Positions 8,281 to 17,440 of a stretch of DNA of 64,000 nt are shown here, in pieces. How positions within the stretch are numbered: the stretch's first letter is position 1; every line of letters starts with the position of its first letter. The notes beneath the pieces were generated by a model. The model saw nothing but the letters and a program-made list of their open reading frames with translations. It was not told the origin of the DNA and made no database searches. The translations under genes were made by a program, and so were the position numbers. The stretch covers positions 1 through 64,000 of the forward strand of contig JADJBX010000011.1 of assembly GCA_016703545.1 (NCBI GenBank), read 5' to 3'. The stretch is from Candidatus Amarobacillus elongatus. GTDB lineage: Bacteria > Chloroflexota > Dehalococcoidia > Tepidiformales > Tepidiformaceae.

Positions 8281-8952
8281 TGCTCGCTGCCTTTGGCGGC
8301 GCTTGGCGCGGCCGTCGTAGGCGCCATCGCGTTCGCGGCGCTGTCCGGCGGCGGCGACGATAACGCGGACGCGGCGAGCGGCGGTTCCGAGCCTTCCCCC
8401 ACATCGCAGGCGCCCGCCACGTCGGCGCCGTCGCCCACGGTGGTGCCTCCGACCGTTGTACCCAGCGCTACGAGCGCCGCCACGCCCATCCGAACCGCCA
8501 CGGCCACGGCAACGCCGCCGTCCATTCCCAACTCCGCCAACGCCAAGCGTCCCGGTGAGTCCTGGGTAGTCGACGGCGTGGCCCTCCGGCTCGACCAGGT
8601 GAAGTTCACTCCGAACGGCCGCGCCTCCTGCAGCACCCAGGACCGATCCGACCTGCAGTTCGAGTTGAACGTACTCAACGAATCGAGCCAGGCCGTGGTC
8701 TTCTCGCTCGCTCCGGAGAGCACACGCGTGACCTTGAACACCGGCAAGCAGCTGGTTGGCGCCAGCCGGTTCGGCCTCAACGTCTGCGGTAGCTACCCGG
8801 CCGGCTATTCAGTCGCTGCGGGAAAGAGCGAGTACCTCGGTCAGTTCTATTTCGCCGGCGATCTCACCGATAACGCGATTACCGAAGCAACCGTCGTCGT
8901 GACCGTCGGCCGGTTTCAGAACGCTACGTGGCGAGTCCCGATCGCCCACTAA
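8281..8952 (+). pseudogene. C-terminal part of the interrupted J-domain membrane protein
   Basis: In the same frame as the J-domain and directly after its TGA, this stretch encodes one hydrophobic helix (LAALGAAVVGAIAFAAL), a Ser/Thr/Pro-rich linker of about 70 residues and a DUF4352-like beta domain of about 125 residues that begins WVVDGVALRLDQV and contains two cysteines. A TTG at 8293 could start it independently, but no Shine-Dalgarno or -10 hexamer is visible there, so I treat it as the C-terminal portion of the upstream gene. Function of the outer domain is unknown; DUF4352-type domains are often on cell-surface lipoproteins. Confidence 0.6.
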
Positions 8953-8967
8953 CCCCCCAACACCCCG

Positions 8968-9000
8968 AAGGGGCTGGCGCACACCGCGCCAGCCCCTTTT
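8968..9000 (+). terminator. Intrinsic terminator after the J-domain gene (duplicate copy)
   Basis: Same 13-bp stem and loop as the hairpin at 7856, followed by TTTT. The exact 54-base duplication includes the TAA stop of the J-domain gene. Confidence 0.85.
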
Positions 9001-9029
9001 CTCCTTCCTCCTTTCTCCTTTCTCTCCCC
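9001..9029. repeat. Single pyrimidine arm of repeat family A
   Basis: CTCCTTCCTCC-type words directly continue the terminator. Only the right arm is present; the terminator hairpin takes the place of the left arm. It lies between convergent genes. Confidence 0.6.
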
Positions 9030-9037
9030 CTACACCC

Positions 9038-9916
9038 TCACCCCGTCAGCTTCGCCAGCTTCACCGTGTTGAACAGCGCCAGGCTCGCGTACCACTTCAC
9101 CCGGATGCGGCTCGCGTCCTTCGTCTCCAGGCTCCCGACCCGCTCCACCGTCAGACCGCCCGGCGCCGTCAGACCGCTCAGCGCGCCGCTCCCGAACTGC
9201 ATCGCGTACACCGTGCTGCAGTCGCTGCTCGTGCCCACCGTCTGCGCGTCCCCGATGTAGTCGTTGATGCCGATGGGGATGCCGTCGTAGAACTGCAGCA
9301 TCCCCCCGAACTCGTCCCGGTCCGCCTCCAGGAACGTCCCCGAGGTCCGCGCCAGCACGTTCAGCGAACGGCGCGTGCGGCGGCTCATCAGCAGCAGGTC
9401 CGGCTTGCCACCTTTCACCGCATCGATCAGCTCGTCCAGCTTCGCCAGCGAAAGCGACGCCCCGTTCGTGCCCATGCTCACCGTCTGCCCCGCAACACAC
9501 AGCCGGTCGATGCCGTCGAAGCTCTTCGCGTTCGTGCTCACGTTGCCGTTCACGAAGGTCGTGTCGAACAGCGAGCGCACCGCCCGCGCCTTCAGCTGCA
9601 CCACCGACGCCTCGAGGTCCTGGAGGTTCGAACGCGTCGACTTGAGGAAGTTGTCGATGTCCGCATCGCCGCCCATCACCTTCAGCGTCGCCGTCGCCTG
9701 CGTGAACGTCGGCGTGTCCTCGGTCCAGGTGTCGCCCACGTCGTAGAAGGCCGCCGTCGGCGACGTGTTTTCGCGGTTGTACGTCAGCCCGTTCCCGACG
9801 ATTTCGATGAAGGGCAGCCGCTGGAGGATCGGGCTCTCCTGCGCGATCGTCTCAATCACGCCCGAGAGCAGGGTGTCGTTGGAAAGCTTGCTCGCTTCCA
9901 CGAGGGTGAGGGCCAT
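9038..9916 (-). CDS. Lone HK97-type major capsid-like protein
   Basis: The 292-residue protein resembles bacteriophage major capsid proteins of the HK97 fold: an N-terminal helix (ASKLSNDTLLSGVIETI), ILQRLPFIEIVGNGLTYNRE, a FYDVGDTWTEDTP strand region, a long spine helix with DIDNFLKSTRSNLQDLEA, and a later GKPDLLLMSRRTRR segment of the A-domain type. AAGGATG eight bases upstream supports ATG 9916. No terminase, portal, protease, tail or integrase gene lies within 9 kb on either side. The gene has its own upstream terminator boundary, so it is transcribed alone. It may be a phage relic, or a domesticated shell protein comparable in idea to encapsulins. Neighbouring catalase is a tempting but unproven cargo. 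Confidence 0.75.
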   Translation of the reverse strand: MALTLVEASKLSNDTLLSGVIETIAQESPILQRLPFIEIVGNGLTYNRENTSPTAAFYDVGDTWTEDTPTFTQATATLKVMGGDADIDNFLKSTRSNLQDLEASVVQLKARAVRSLFDTTFVNGNVSTNAKSFDGIDRLCVAGQTVSMGTNGASLSLAKLDELIDAVKGGKPDLLLMSRRTRRSLNVLARTSGTFLEADRDEFGGMLQFYDGIPIGINDYIGDAQTVGTSSDCSTVYAMQFGSGALSGLTAPGGLTVERVGSLETKDASRIRVKWYASLALFNTVKLAKLTG

Positions 9917-9994
9917 CGGTGCACATCCTTGCGAGTGGTTTGGCCTCGACCTTCCCGCCGCGCCCCCGCAGCCCGTAGCCCGGCGTGGCACGCG

Positions 9995-10021
9995 AAAAGG
10001 CCCGGGTTTATTGCCCGGGCC
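9995..10021 (-). terminator. Intrinsic terminator of the catalase gene
   Basis: On the minus strand an 8-bp GGCCCGGG/CCCGGGCC stem with a 7-base loop is followed by TTTT. It separates the catalase stop (10047) from the capsid-like gene start (9916). Confidence 0.8.
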
Positions 10022-10046
10022 CATTTCGTGTTCGGCGTGCCACCGG

Positions 10047-12221
10047 TCAGGGGCGCACCGTCCCTCCCATTTGCTGGGTCGCGTCGCGTTCCCAGAAGCG
10101 GTGCCGCGCGATCGCCTGGGTGAAGTCGGCCGGGAAGCCGGCCACGCTCTCCGCGATCACGACCCCCGCCATCACGTCGCCGCGCACCGAATCCGGTTCC
10201 GCCTGCTCCGCCTGGGCGAGCGCCGTCCGTACGAGCTCGGCGCCCTCGGATGTCGCGCCGATCGGCTTGTAATGCGCGTGCGCCTCCCGCAGGAACTGGA
10301 GCGCGGCCGCACCCGCGCGCAGCGCCGCCACACTCGCGGGCCCTCCGGGGACGTACACGGCATCGAAGAGTACGGACCCCGCGGTCGCGAACGTCTTCGT
10401 CGCCTCCGCGGCGCCGCCGTCCGCGCCGGGGATCGGCCCGAGCATGCTCGAGATGACCACGGGCGTGACCCCCGCCGCGATCAGCGCCTCGCGCACGGCT
10501 TCGACCTCCGGCGCCGCGAACCCCGGCGCGACGAGGACCGCCACCTGGCGCCCCTTGATCGTCTCGCCGGGCAGGCTGAGCTGGCTGAGCGCCGCCGACG
10601 CTTCGATCCCCTGGTCGCGTGGGGCGCCCGCGCCGCGCGCCGGCCGCGCCTCCACCGTTGGCACGCCCACCACGGGCCCGACCGCGTTCGCGAGATCCAT
10701 GTCGATGTTCGCGAGGATCTCGTTGACCACCCGCTCCCGGATCTCGACACGCATCACCTTGCCCAGTTCGAACCGGAGCGCGTTCGCGAGGTGCTGCTGC
10801 TCCACGAGCGAAAGGCTGCGGAAGAAGAGTGTCGCCTGGCTGAAGAAGTCCCGGAACGAATCCGGGCGCTGCCGCGCCTTCGGCCCGCCCACCTTCTCCG
10901 GCACGTGGACGTAGCCATCGTCGCCCGTCGCCATTACGGGGCAGCCGCCACCGATGGAGTTCGGGTGGTAGTTCGCCTTGCCCGTCGTGATCGTGTCGTG
11001 GTGGAAGCCGTCCTGCTGGTGGTTGTGCACCGGCACGATCGGACGGTTGATCGGGATTTCGTGGAAGTTCGGACCTCCCAGCCGCGTCAGCTGCGTGTCC
11101 AGGTACGAAAACAGCCGCGCCTGCAGCAGCGGGTCATTCGTCACATCGATCCCCGGCACGAGGTTGCCGATGTGGAACGCCACCTGCTCCGTCTCGGCGA
11201 AGAAGTTGTCCGGGTTGCGGTTCAGCACCATCTTCCCGACCCGCTCGACCGGCACCAGCTCCTCCGGCACCAGCTTCGTCGCATCGAGGATGTCGAACGG
11301 GAACCGGTCCAGGTCTTCCTCACCGAACACCTGCAGCCCCAGCTCGTACTCCGGGAACGCCCCCGCCTCGATCGATTCCCAGAGGCTGCGGCGGTGGTAG
11401 TCCGGGTCCATGCCGTTGATCTTCGTCGCTTCGTCCCAGACCACGGAATGGATGCCCGCGAGCGGCTTCCAGTGGAACTTCACGAAGCGCGATCGCCCTT
11501 CGGCGTTCACGAGCCGGAAGGTGTGGACGCCGAACCCCTCCATCGTCGCGTAGCTGCGCGGGATGGCGCGGTCCGACATCAGCCACATCATGTGGTGCGC
11601 CGTCTCCGGCGCGAGCCCGACGAAGTCCCAGAACGTGTCGTGCGCCGATGCCGCCTGCGGCATCTCTGAATCCGCCTCCGGCTTCACCGCGTGCACCACA
11701 TCCGGGAACTTGATGCCGTCCTGGATGAAGAAGACCGGCATGTTGTTGCCCACGAGGTCGAAGTTCCCGGCCGTCGTATAGAACTTGGTCGCGAAGCCCC
11801 GCACGTCCCGCGCGAGGTCGAACGACCCGCGCGATCCCTGCACCGTCGAGAAGCGCACGAAGACGGGCGTCCTCACCGCCGGGTCCTGCAGGAAGGCCGC
11901 CTTCGTGTACTCCGCCAGCGGCCGGTACACCTGGAAGTAGCCGTGCGCCCCGCTGCCGCGCGCATGCACCACCCGCTCCGGGATGCGCTCGTGGTCAAAC
12001 CGCGTGATCTTCTCGCGAAGGTGGAAGTCCTCCAGCAGCGATGGCCCCCGCTCGCCCGCGCGAAGCGAGTCGTCGGTCTGCGGGATGAGCACGCCCTGGT
12101 CCGTCGTGAGGACGGTGCCCTCGGGGCGGCTGCGGAACGGTTCGAGCGCCGCGTCCTTCGCGTCCGGGACTCCCGGATCCTGGGGCGGTTGCTCAGAGCT
12201 TGACTTTGAACGTGACGGCAT
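10047..12221 (-). CDS. katE: Large-subunit monofunctional catalase (HPII/KatE type)
   Basis: This haem enzyme breaks hydrogen peroxide into water and oxygen. At 724 residues it is a clade 2 large-subunit catalase: the N-terminal extension, the distal-side VVHARGSGAHGYF with the catalytic histidine, PVFVRFSTVQGSRGS, GNNMPVFFIQD with the conserved asparagine, and the proximal RLFSYLDTQLTRLGGPNF segment with the haem-ligand tyrosine. The last 150 residues (QVAVLVAPGFAAPEVEAV onwards) form the flavodoxin/DJ-1-like domain typical of this clade. ATG 12221 is chosen because AGGTTGG precedes it; an earlier ATG at 12260 has no such signal. The gene ends in its own terminator. Confidence 0.95.
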   Translation of the reverse strand: MPSRSKSSSEQPPQDPGVPDAKDAALEPFRSRPEGTVLTTDQGVLIPQTDDSLRAGERGPSLLEDFHLREKITRFDHERIPERVVHARGSGAHGYFQVYRPLAEYTKAAFLQDPAVRTPVFVRFSTVQGSRGSFDLARDVRGFATKFYTTAGNFDLVGNNMPVFFIQDGIKFPDVVHAVKPEADSEMPQAASAHDTFWDFVGLAPETAHHMMWLMSDRAIPRSYATMEGFGVHTFRLVNAEGRSRFVKFHWKPLAGIHSVVWDEATKINGMDPDYHRRSLWESIEAGAFPEYELGLQVFGEEDLDRFPFDILDATKLVPEELVPVERVGKMVLNRNPDNFFAETEQVAFHIGNLVPGIDVTNDPLLQARLFSYLDTQLTRLGGPNFHEIPINRPIVPVHNHQQDGFHHDTITTGKANYHPNSIGGGCPVMATGDDGYVHVPEKVGGPKARQRPDSFRDFFSQATLFFRSLSLVEQQHLANALRFELGKVMRVEIRERVVNEILANIDMDLANAVGPVVGVPTVEARPARGAGAPRDQGIEASAALSQLSLPGETIKGRQVAVLVAPGFAAPEVEAVREALIAAGVTPVVISSMLGPIPGADGGAAEATKTFATAGSVLFDAVYVPGGPASVAALRAGAAALQFLREAHAHYKPIGATSEGAELVRTALAQAEQAEPDSVRGDVMAGVVIAESVAGFPADFTQAIARHRFWERDATQQMGGTVRP

Positions 12222-12417
12222 GTGCCAACCTTCGGTGTTATGCGCGGGAAAGACCCACACAGCGAAGGTAGATTCAGTCGCATCCTTCCAATCTCAGCGC
12301 CCGGCCACGAATGGTTGACCGCCGTCACAGCGGCCCCGTCACCGGGGCGAACCACCCCTCTCCCCGCTCGCGCCGCGCGAGGAACCGGGACCGCCCCCGG
12401 CCCTCGCGCGCCACCGG

Positions 12418-12769
12418 CTACTGCCCGTAATTCGTCGCCCCGGACCAGTCGACCACCACCACGGGCTCGTCGCCCACCACCCAGGCGTCGTGCCGCGTGG
12501 GAAGCGCGGTCACGTCGCCCGGCTTCGCGTCGAACTCCGACCCATCGTCGTTGACCGTGGAGCACCCCGGAGAGGTGGTACTGGAAGTGCGGCGCCTCGC
12601 ACAGCTCCGTCCCCGCGATCGGCTTCACGTGCTCCGACCACTTCCAGCCGGGTTCGAAGGCGAGGCGGCCCACTGTGCCGCCGCCAATCGTCAGCAGCTG
12701 CGCCGACCCCTTCGGGAAGTCGCGCACCTCGTCGGGATTCGCGAATCGCTTGTGCTCGGGGATTGCCAT
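12418..12769 (-). pseudogene. Cupin-domain protein, broken by a one-base insertion
   Basis: From ATG 12769 (Shine-Dalgarno GAAGGAG) the frame gives a cupin start: FANPDEVRDFPKGSAQLL, then GRLAFEPGWKWSEHVKPIAGT and a HFQYHLSGVLH motif. At 12555-12556 one extra C shifts the frame; removing it continues as DDGSEFDAKPGDVTALP and ends at TAG 12418 with VVVVDWSGATNYGQ. That restored protein of about 116 residues matches small cupins in length, with the metal-binding HxH region and the second cupin motif. Substrate is unknown. A single-base error is as likely as real inactivation. Confidence 0.75.
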
Positions 12770-12905
12770 GTTCGTGTCTCCTTCGGGGGCCCGGCTCGTC
12801 GTCCGGGACCAACGGAAGCATGGCAAACCGCCCGCGCCGCTACATCGGAGGAACGTCTCATTCGTGCGAAGGAACGGCGATGGCCGTCGCGGTGGTAGCT
12901 TCTTC

Positions 12906-15799
12906 CTACCCGTCGAGGTAGCCGTGCCGTGCGGCGAACGCCGTCGCGCCCGCACGGTTGCTCACTTCCAGCTTCTCGAAGATGTGCGAGACGTGGTTGA
13001 CCACCGTGCGTTCGCTGAGCACGAGCTCGGCCGCGATCTGGCGGTTGCTCAGCCCCCGCGCCCCCAGCCGAAGCACCTCCGCCTCGCGCGCCGAGAGCCC
13101 GCCCGCCAGCCGCGGTGCGACCGTCCCTCCCCGCAGCGCCCGCGCCGCCGCACCCTCCCGGCGCATCGCGAGCGCATCGAAGAGCTGCTGCGCTTCGGCC
13201 AGCGCGCGCTCCCTCGCCGGTCCCGGCGCCAGCAGCCTCCCCCGTTCGAGGAGCACGAGCGCGAGTTCGGGCCGCAGCCCCTCGGCGCGCGTGTGCGCCT
13301 CCGCCTCTTCGAGCAGCGAGGCCGCGCTCGCGGTATCGCCCCGGAGCGCGCAGTCCGCCGCGAGCGTGCGCCGCACGGGGCTCCAGTGGTAGTCGTCCCG
13401 GTACGGCAGGAGCGCCGCCGCGCAGCGCGCCACCGCCCCGGCCTCCCCCAGCGCGCCGTACGCGATCCCCATCACCGCACGCGCCGACCGCGCCGGCAGC
13501 GCGGACGCGGGCACATTCGCCAGCCGCGCCTCCTGCAGGTCAAGTTGCTCCCTGGCGGCCGCCGCGTTCCCGGCCGTGGCGTGGATGAGCGCCGCCAGCC
13601 CGCCGTACCAGAGGAGCGTGCCGTCCCCGAGCGGCGCCAGCCGTTCCAGCGCGTCGCGAATCTCCTCGCAGGCGCGTTCGTCGTTCCCCACGCGGTGCTC
13701 GATGAACGCGCGCACGACGTGGATGAAGCCCAGCGGCTCCGGCGACGCGAGGCGCGCGAGCACGGGCTCCGCCTCCGACAGCAGCGCCCGCGCTTCGCCC
13801 CACTCCCCGCGCGACGTCGCCAGCAGCGCCAGCCACGAATGCGCGTGCCGCAGCCCGAAGACGTCGTGCGTCCGCGTCGCGAGCTCCAGCCGCTTCCGCC
13901 CGAACCGGTCGGCGGCGCGCAGCTCCCCGGACCAGTAGTAGTTGTTCGAAAGCGCAGCGGCCGTCTCCGCCGCGAGCCCGAACTGGTGCCCCTCCTCCGC
14001 CCGGGCCAGCGCCTCCTCGAGCAGCGGGCGCGCCGCCCGCGGCCCCTCCGATCGCGCGCGGCTGTTCGCGAGCGCCACCAGCGCCTCCGCCTCCAGGGCG
14101 CGGTCCCCGAGGCTCGCGGCGAGGCGGATGGCTCGGTTCGCGTACTCCTCCGCCGAGCTGTACCGCGCCGTCGAAAGCCCCGCCATCGACGCCAGCTCCA
14201 CCAGCGCGCGCGCCGCCAGCGCCCCCTGCCCCGGCATCCCCTCGAACGCGCTCAGCGCCCGCGCCAGCGCCGCCGCCGACCGCTGATGCTCCTCGCGGCG
14301 GCGCGCCACCATGCCCAGCCGCAGCCAGCCCACCGCCTCAAGGTGCGAATCCCCGGCGCCAGCCGCGATGAGCCGCTCGAACCCCTGCGCGGCCTCGAGC
14401 AGGTGGCCCGCCTCAGGTGCGCCTCCCCCAGCCGCAGCAGCGCCCGCGCGCGCAGCTCGCCCGCCGCCGGCGCCGCGCCCACCCGCCCGGCCGCATCCAC
14501 CGCCGCGGCCGCGAGGGCCACGGCATCCTCCGTCGCGAACGCCGCCGCAGCCGCGAGCGAGGCCTCGATCGCCGCCTCCGCCGCCTCCGCGTGCTGCCCC
14601 GAACGCTCCCGGTGGTACGCGATCGCCGCCAGCCGGCTGAACGCCCCCGCAGCCGGCGCGGCCGCCTCGCAGGCGTCCGCCACCGCCCGGTGCAGCTCCG
14701 CCGCCTCGTCCGGTTCGATACCCCCCAGTACCGCCTCGCGCACGAGGTCGTGCCGGAAGCTCCAGGCGCGCCGCCCGGCCGCGCTCACCAGCTCCCCGGC
14801 GGCCGGCTCCAGCAACGCCCGCTCGACGCCGGGGGTGAGCGCCGGGCCCAGCGTCACGGCATCGAAGGTGCGGCCCGCGACCGCGCCCAGCCGCAGCGCG
14901 CGCCGGGCAGCCGTGTCGAGCGCGTCCAGCGCCTGTCCCACCGCGAGTGCGATCGTCGGCGGCACCGACGGCTCCCCCTCCACCAGGTCCCAGGCCCCCT
15001 CGCGCATCGCCACGCCGCCATTGCGCAGCAGGTGCGCCAGCAGCTCCTCCACCAGGAACGGGTTCCCGTCGCTCGCGCCGCGCACCCGTTCGCACAGCCC
15101 CGGCGCCACCGGCCCACCGAGGGCGTGCGAACACAGCGTCTCGACCTCGCCGCCGCCGAGGGGAGCGAGCCGCACGTCCGTCAGCAGCCGCAGCCGGTTG
15201 AGTTCGACCAGCGCCGCGGCGGCCGGCGATTTCGCGCTCCACACGCTGTCCCGCGCCGCGACCACGGCCACCACGGGCCCCCGAACGGCGCGAACGATGT
15301 GCGCCACGGCGTCCCAGTCGTCCCTGCCCGCCCACTGCATGTCATCGAGGGCGATGGCGACCGGCCGGTCGCTGGCGGCGGCGTCCACGCTCGCGGCCAC
15401 GCTGTCGAACAGCCGGATGCGTCCTTCATCCCCGGCGATGCCGCCAACACCGCCAGCCACCGCGCCCATCTCCGCGCCGGGCGCCAGCGACCGGACCGCG
15501 CGGCCAACGGCGTAGTACGGGGGCAGCGCACCGCCAGGCAGCGCGTACCCCTCCGCCGTCGCCCACTCCACCGCGAGCGAGGCCGTCACATCCTTCAGCA
15601 GGCGCGTCTTCCCGCACCCCGGCTCACCGCTGATGAGCACCACGCCCGGGCGCCCCGCCTTCGCGCGTGCCACCGCCTCCGCCACCTGCGCGAGCTGCCC
15701 CGCGCGGCCGACAAGCGGCGCCTCCGCGATCACGACCGGGGCCGCGCTCACTCCCCGGGGCCGCGGCGTCTGCGATCCGTCCCCGGTCCCGGCGCCCAT
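12906..15799 (-). pseudogene. LuxR-type transcriptional regulator with AAA ATPase domain, broken by a frameshift
   Basis: Two overlapping frames together make one LAL-type regulator of about 960 residues. Residues 1-500 carry the ATPase: Walker A in ISGEPGCGKTRLL, Walker B in VAIALDDMQWAG and a NPFLVEELLAHLLR sensor motif. Then comes a long helical TPR-like region, and the C-terminus is a LuxR helix-turn-helix (LSAREAEVLRLGARGLSNRQIAAELVLSERTVVNHVSHIFEKL). The frame changes near 14412, where a one-base deletion separates RALLRLGEAHL from GHLLEAAQGFERL. TATAGT lies eight bases before ATG 15799, consistent with a leaderless message. Its target genes are unknown. Confidence 0.8.
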
Positions 15800-15842
15800 G
15801 ACGCGGCACTATACGCGCCGCGCCCCCCGCCACGCGGCACGC

Positions 15843-15872
15843 GAAAGCGGGGGCAGCGCCTGCTGCCCCCGC
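15843..15872 (-). terminator. Intrinsic terminator of the PhoX-like gene
   Basis: On the minus strand an 11-bp stem GCGGGGGCAGC/GCTGCCCCCGC with a 4-base loop is followed by TTT, 25 bases after the PhoX-like stop. Confidence 0.75.
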
Positions 15873-15896
15873 TGGAGTGCGTCCGCTCCCCGCCGC

Positions 15897-17309
15897 CTAG
15901 TGGTCCATCGGCAGGGGCAGCGTGATCTCGATCGTGCGGTCGTTCGCGCTGGCCGGGTGCTGGATGTTCACCCACGCGCGCCGCTTGTTGAACGGGTCGA
16001 AGTAGAGGCCCGTGAACTCGGACCCGGGCGTGCCGTTGCTCGCCCAGCGCCCCAGCCCCTCGCCCGCGTCCAGCAGGTCGCCGTCCTTGTTCAGGTCCTT
16101 CGCGAACCAGATGTCGTCGTCCGAACCGCCGTTGCGGTCCTCGATGACGTAGATGTTGTTGTCGTGGTCGATCGCGAGGTTGTCGGGGTTCGCCAGCCCG
16201 CCGCCCACGGCCGCGTTCGTCGCGAGGTCGCGCGTCGCCGTGTTCGCGAACACCCCGATCGTCTTCGCCTTCAGGTCCAGCATGTAGACCTCGTGCGTCG
16301 TCGTCGTCGCCACGTACAGCCGCTCGCGGCCCTTCGCCACCTGGATCTGGAAGTCCTCCGGCCGCTGGTAATCCGTGCCCTTGAACGCGGGCAGGTCCGT
16401 CGTGTTCCGGGCGTCGACCGACGTCACGCCGTTGGGGTCCGTGATCGTGATCGCCCCGGGGAGCGCCGCGCCGTTCGCATCGGTGATCGGCACCCAGGTG
16501 AAGGTCCCCGTCGCGTTCGGCGTCATGCCGTCGCCGGCGCGCAGCACGGACGTCTGGCCGGCCTCGAAGTACCCCTTGCGGCCGAGCTGGATCTGCCACT
16601 TGCTCGCCGCCGGCGTATACCGGTACAGGCTGCCGCCGTTCAGCTCGTCGATGAAGTACATGTTCCAGTCGGCGTCGAACTGGATGCCTTCGTGCGAGGT
16701 GCGCGGGACGACGTTGCGGTGGTGGAAGCTCGCCCCGGCGTTGCTCGCCGCCGTCACCGGGTTCGAAATCCCCGGCGCCGTGAGCGGATTCGTCAGCTCG
16801 AAGAGCCGCCCGCCCCTGCTCGTCGTGCAGCCCGCCGCGTTCGAACACCACGGCTCCTCGGCCGTGACGAGCGTGCCCCAGGGCGTCCAGAAGGAGGCGT
16901 CGAAGGAGACCGCGTCGCCCGCCGCGGGGGCGTACCAGATGGTCTCCGTCCTGCCCGTGCGAAGGTCCTGTCGCTGCACGCCCGATTGCCCGGTTTCGAA
17001 CACCGTGAACAGGAACCTCCCCTTCCAGGGGCCGGTCTCGTTCAGCGTGATCATGTCCCAGGCGCCGCTGTTCGGGACGCCGGCGGCGAGCTGCGTGGTG
17101 CGATCCGCGATCGACCGCTGCTGGAACGCCGCGTTGCCGAACGTGACCGGCATGGCTTCGTTCGCCGTCGGGCCGGCCGACGCGGTGAGGGGCGTGAAGT
17201 CGGAAAAGCGAAGGTCGGCGAAGCCGTACGTGACGACCGCGGCCGAACCCGCGACCACGAGGGTGCTGACGGCGGCCAGCCGGAGAAGGCCGCGCGATGC
17301 GAGGTTCAT
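15897..17309 (-). CDS. Secreted PhoX/DUF839-family protein (alkaline phosphatase-like)
   Basis: A 470-residue protein with an N-terminal signal segment (LLRLAAVSTLVVAGSAAVVTYGF). The body is a beta-propeller of the PhoX/DUF839 type: GTLVTAEEPWCSN, SHEGIQFDADWNMYFIDE, GLANPDNLAIDHDNNIYVIED and EFTGLYFDPFNKRRAWVNIQHP are the conserved metal- and substrate-site regions. Known PhoX enzymes are calcium/iron phosphomonoesterases exported by the Tat system; here the signal lacks a clear twin arginine and the protein is shorter than classical PhoX, so phosphatase activity is probable but not certain. It stands alone, with its own terminator. Confidence 0.8.
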   Translation of the reverse strand: MNLASRGLLRLAAVSTLVVAGSAAVVTYGFADLRFSDFTPLTASAGPTANEAMPVTFGNAAFQQRSIADRTTQLAAGVPNSGAWDMITLNETGPWKGRFLFTVFETGQSGVQRQDLRTGRTETIWYAPAAGDAVSFDASFWTPWGTLVTAEEPWCSNAAGCTTSRGGRLFELTNPLTAPGISNPVTAASNAGASFHHRNVVPRTSHEGIQFDADWNMYFIDELNGGSLYRYTPAASKWQIQLGRKGYFEAGQTSVLRAGDGMTPNATGTFTWVPITDANGAALPGAITITDPNGVTSVDARNTTDLPAFKGTDYQRPEDFQIQVAKGRERLYVATTTTHEVYMLDLKAKTIGVFANTATRDLATNAAVGGGLANPDNLAIDHDNNIYVIEDRNGGSDDDIWFAKDLNKDGDLLDAGEGLGRWASNGTPGSEFTGLYFDPFNKRRAWVNIQHPASANDRTIEITLPLPMDH

Positions 17310-17440
17310 GGGAGTGTGCTCCGTGGGTGTGTAGGGTGCGGATCTGTCTGCAGCAGCGCCGCGCCTATCTCACCCTCCCGGAGTTAACGTTTGATGCTGC
17401 GAAGCGCCGGCCGCCAGCCCACAGCCCCCACAGCGGGCAG

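Noticed and set aside
9038..9916. Prophage
   Set aside because: Only one phage-like gene is present and all neighbours are cellular genes; no integrase, attachment repeats or other structural genes were seen.
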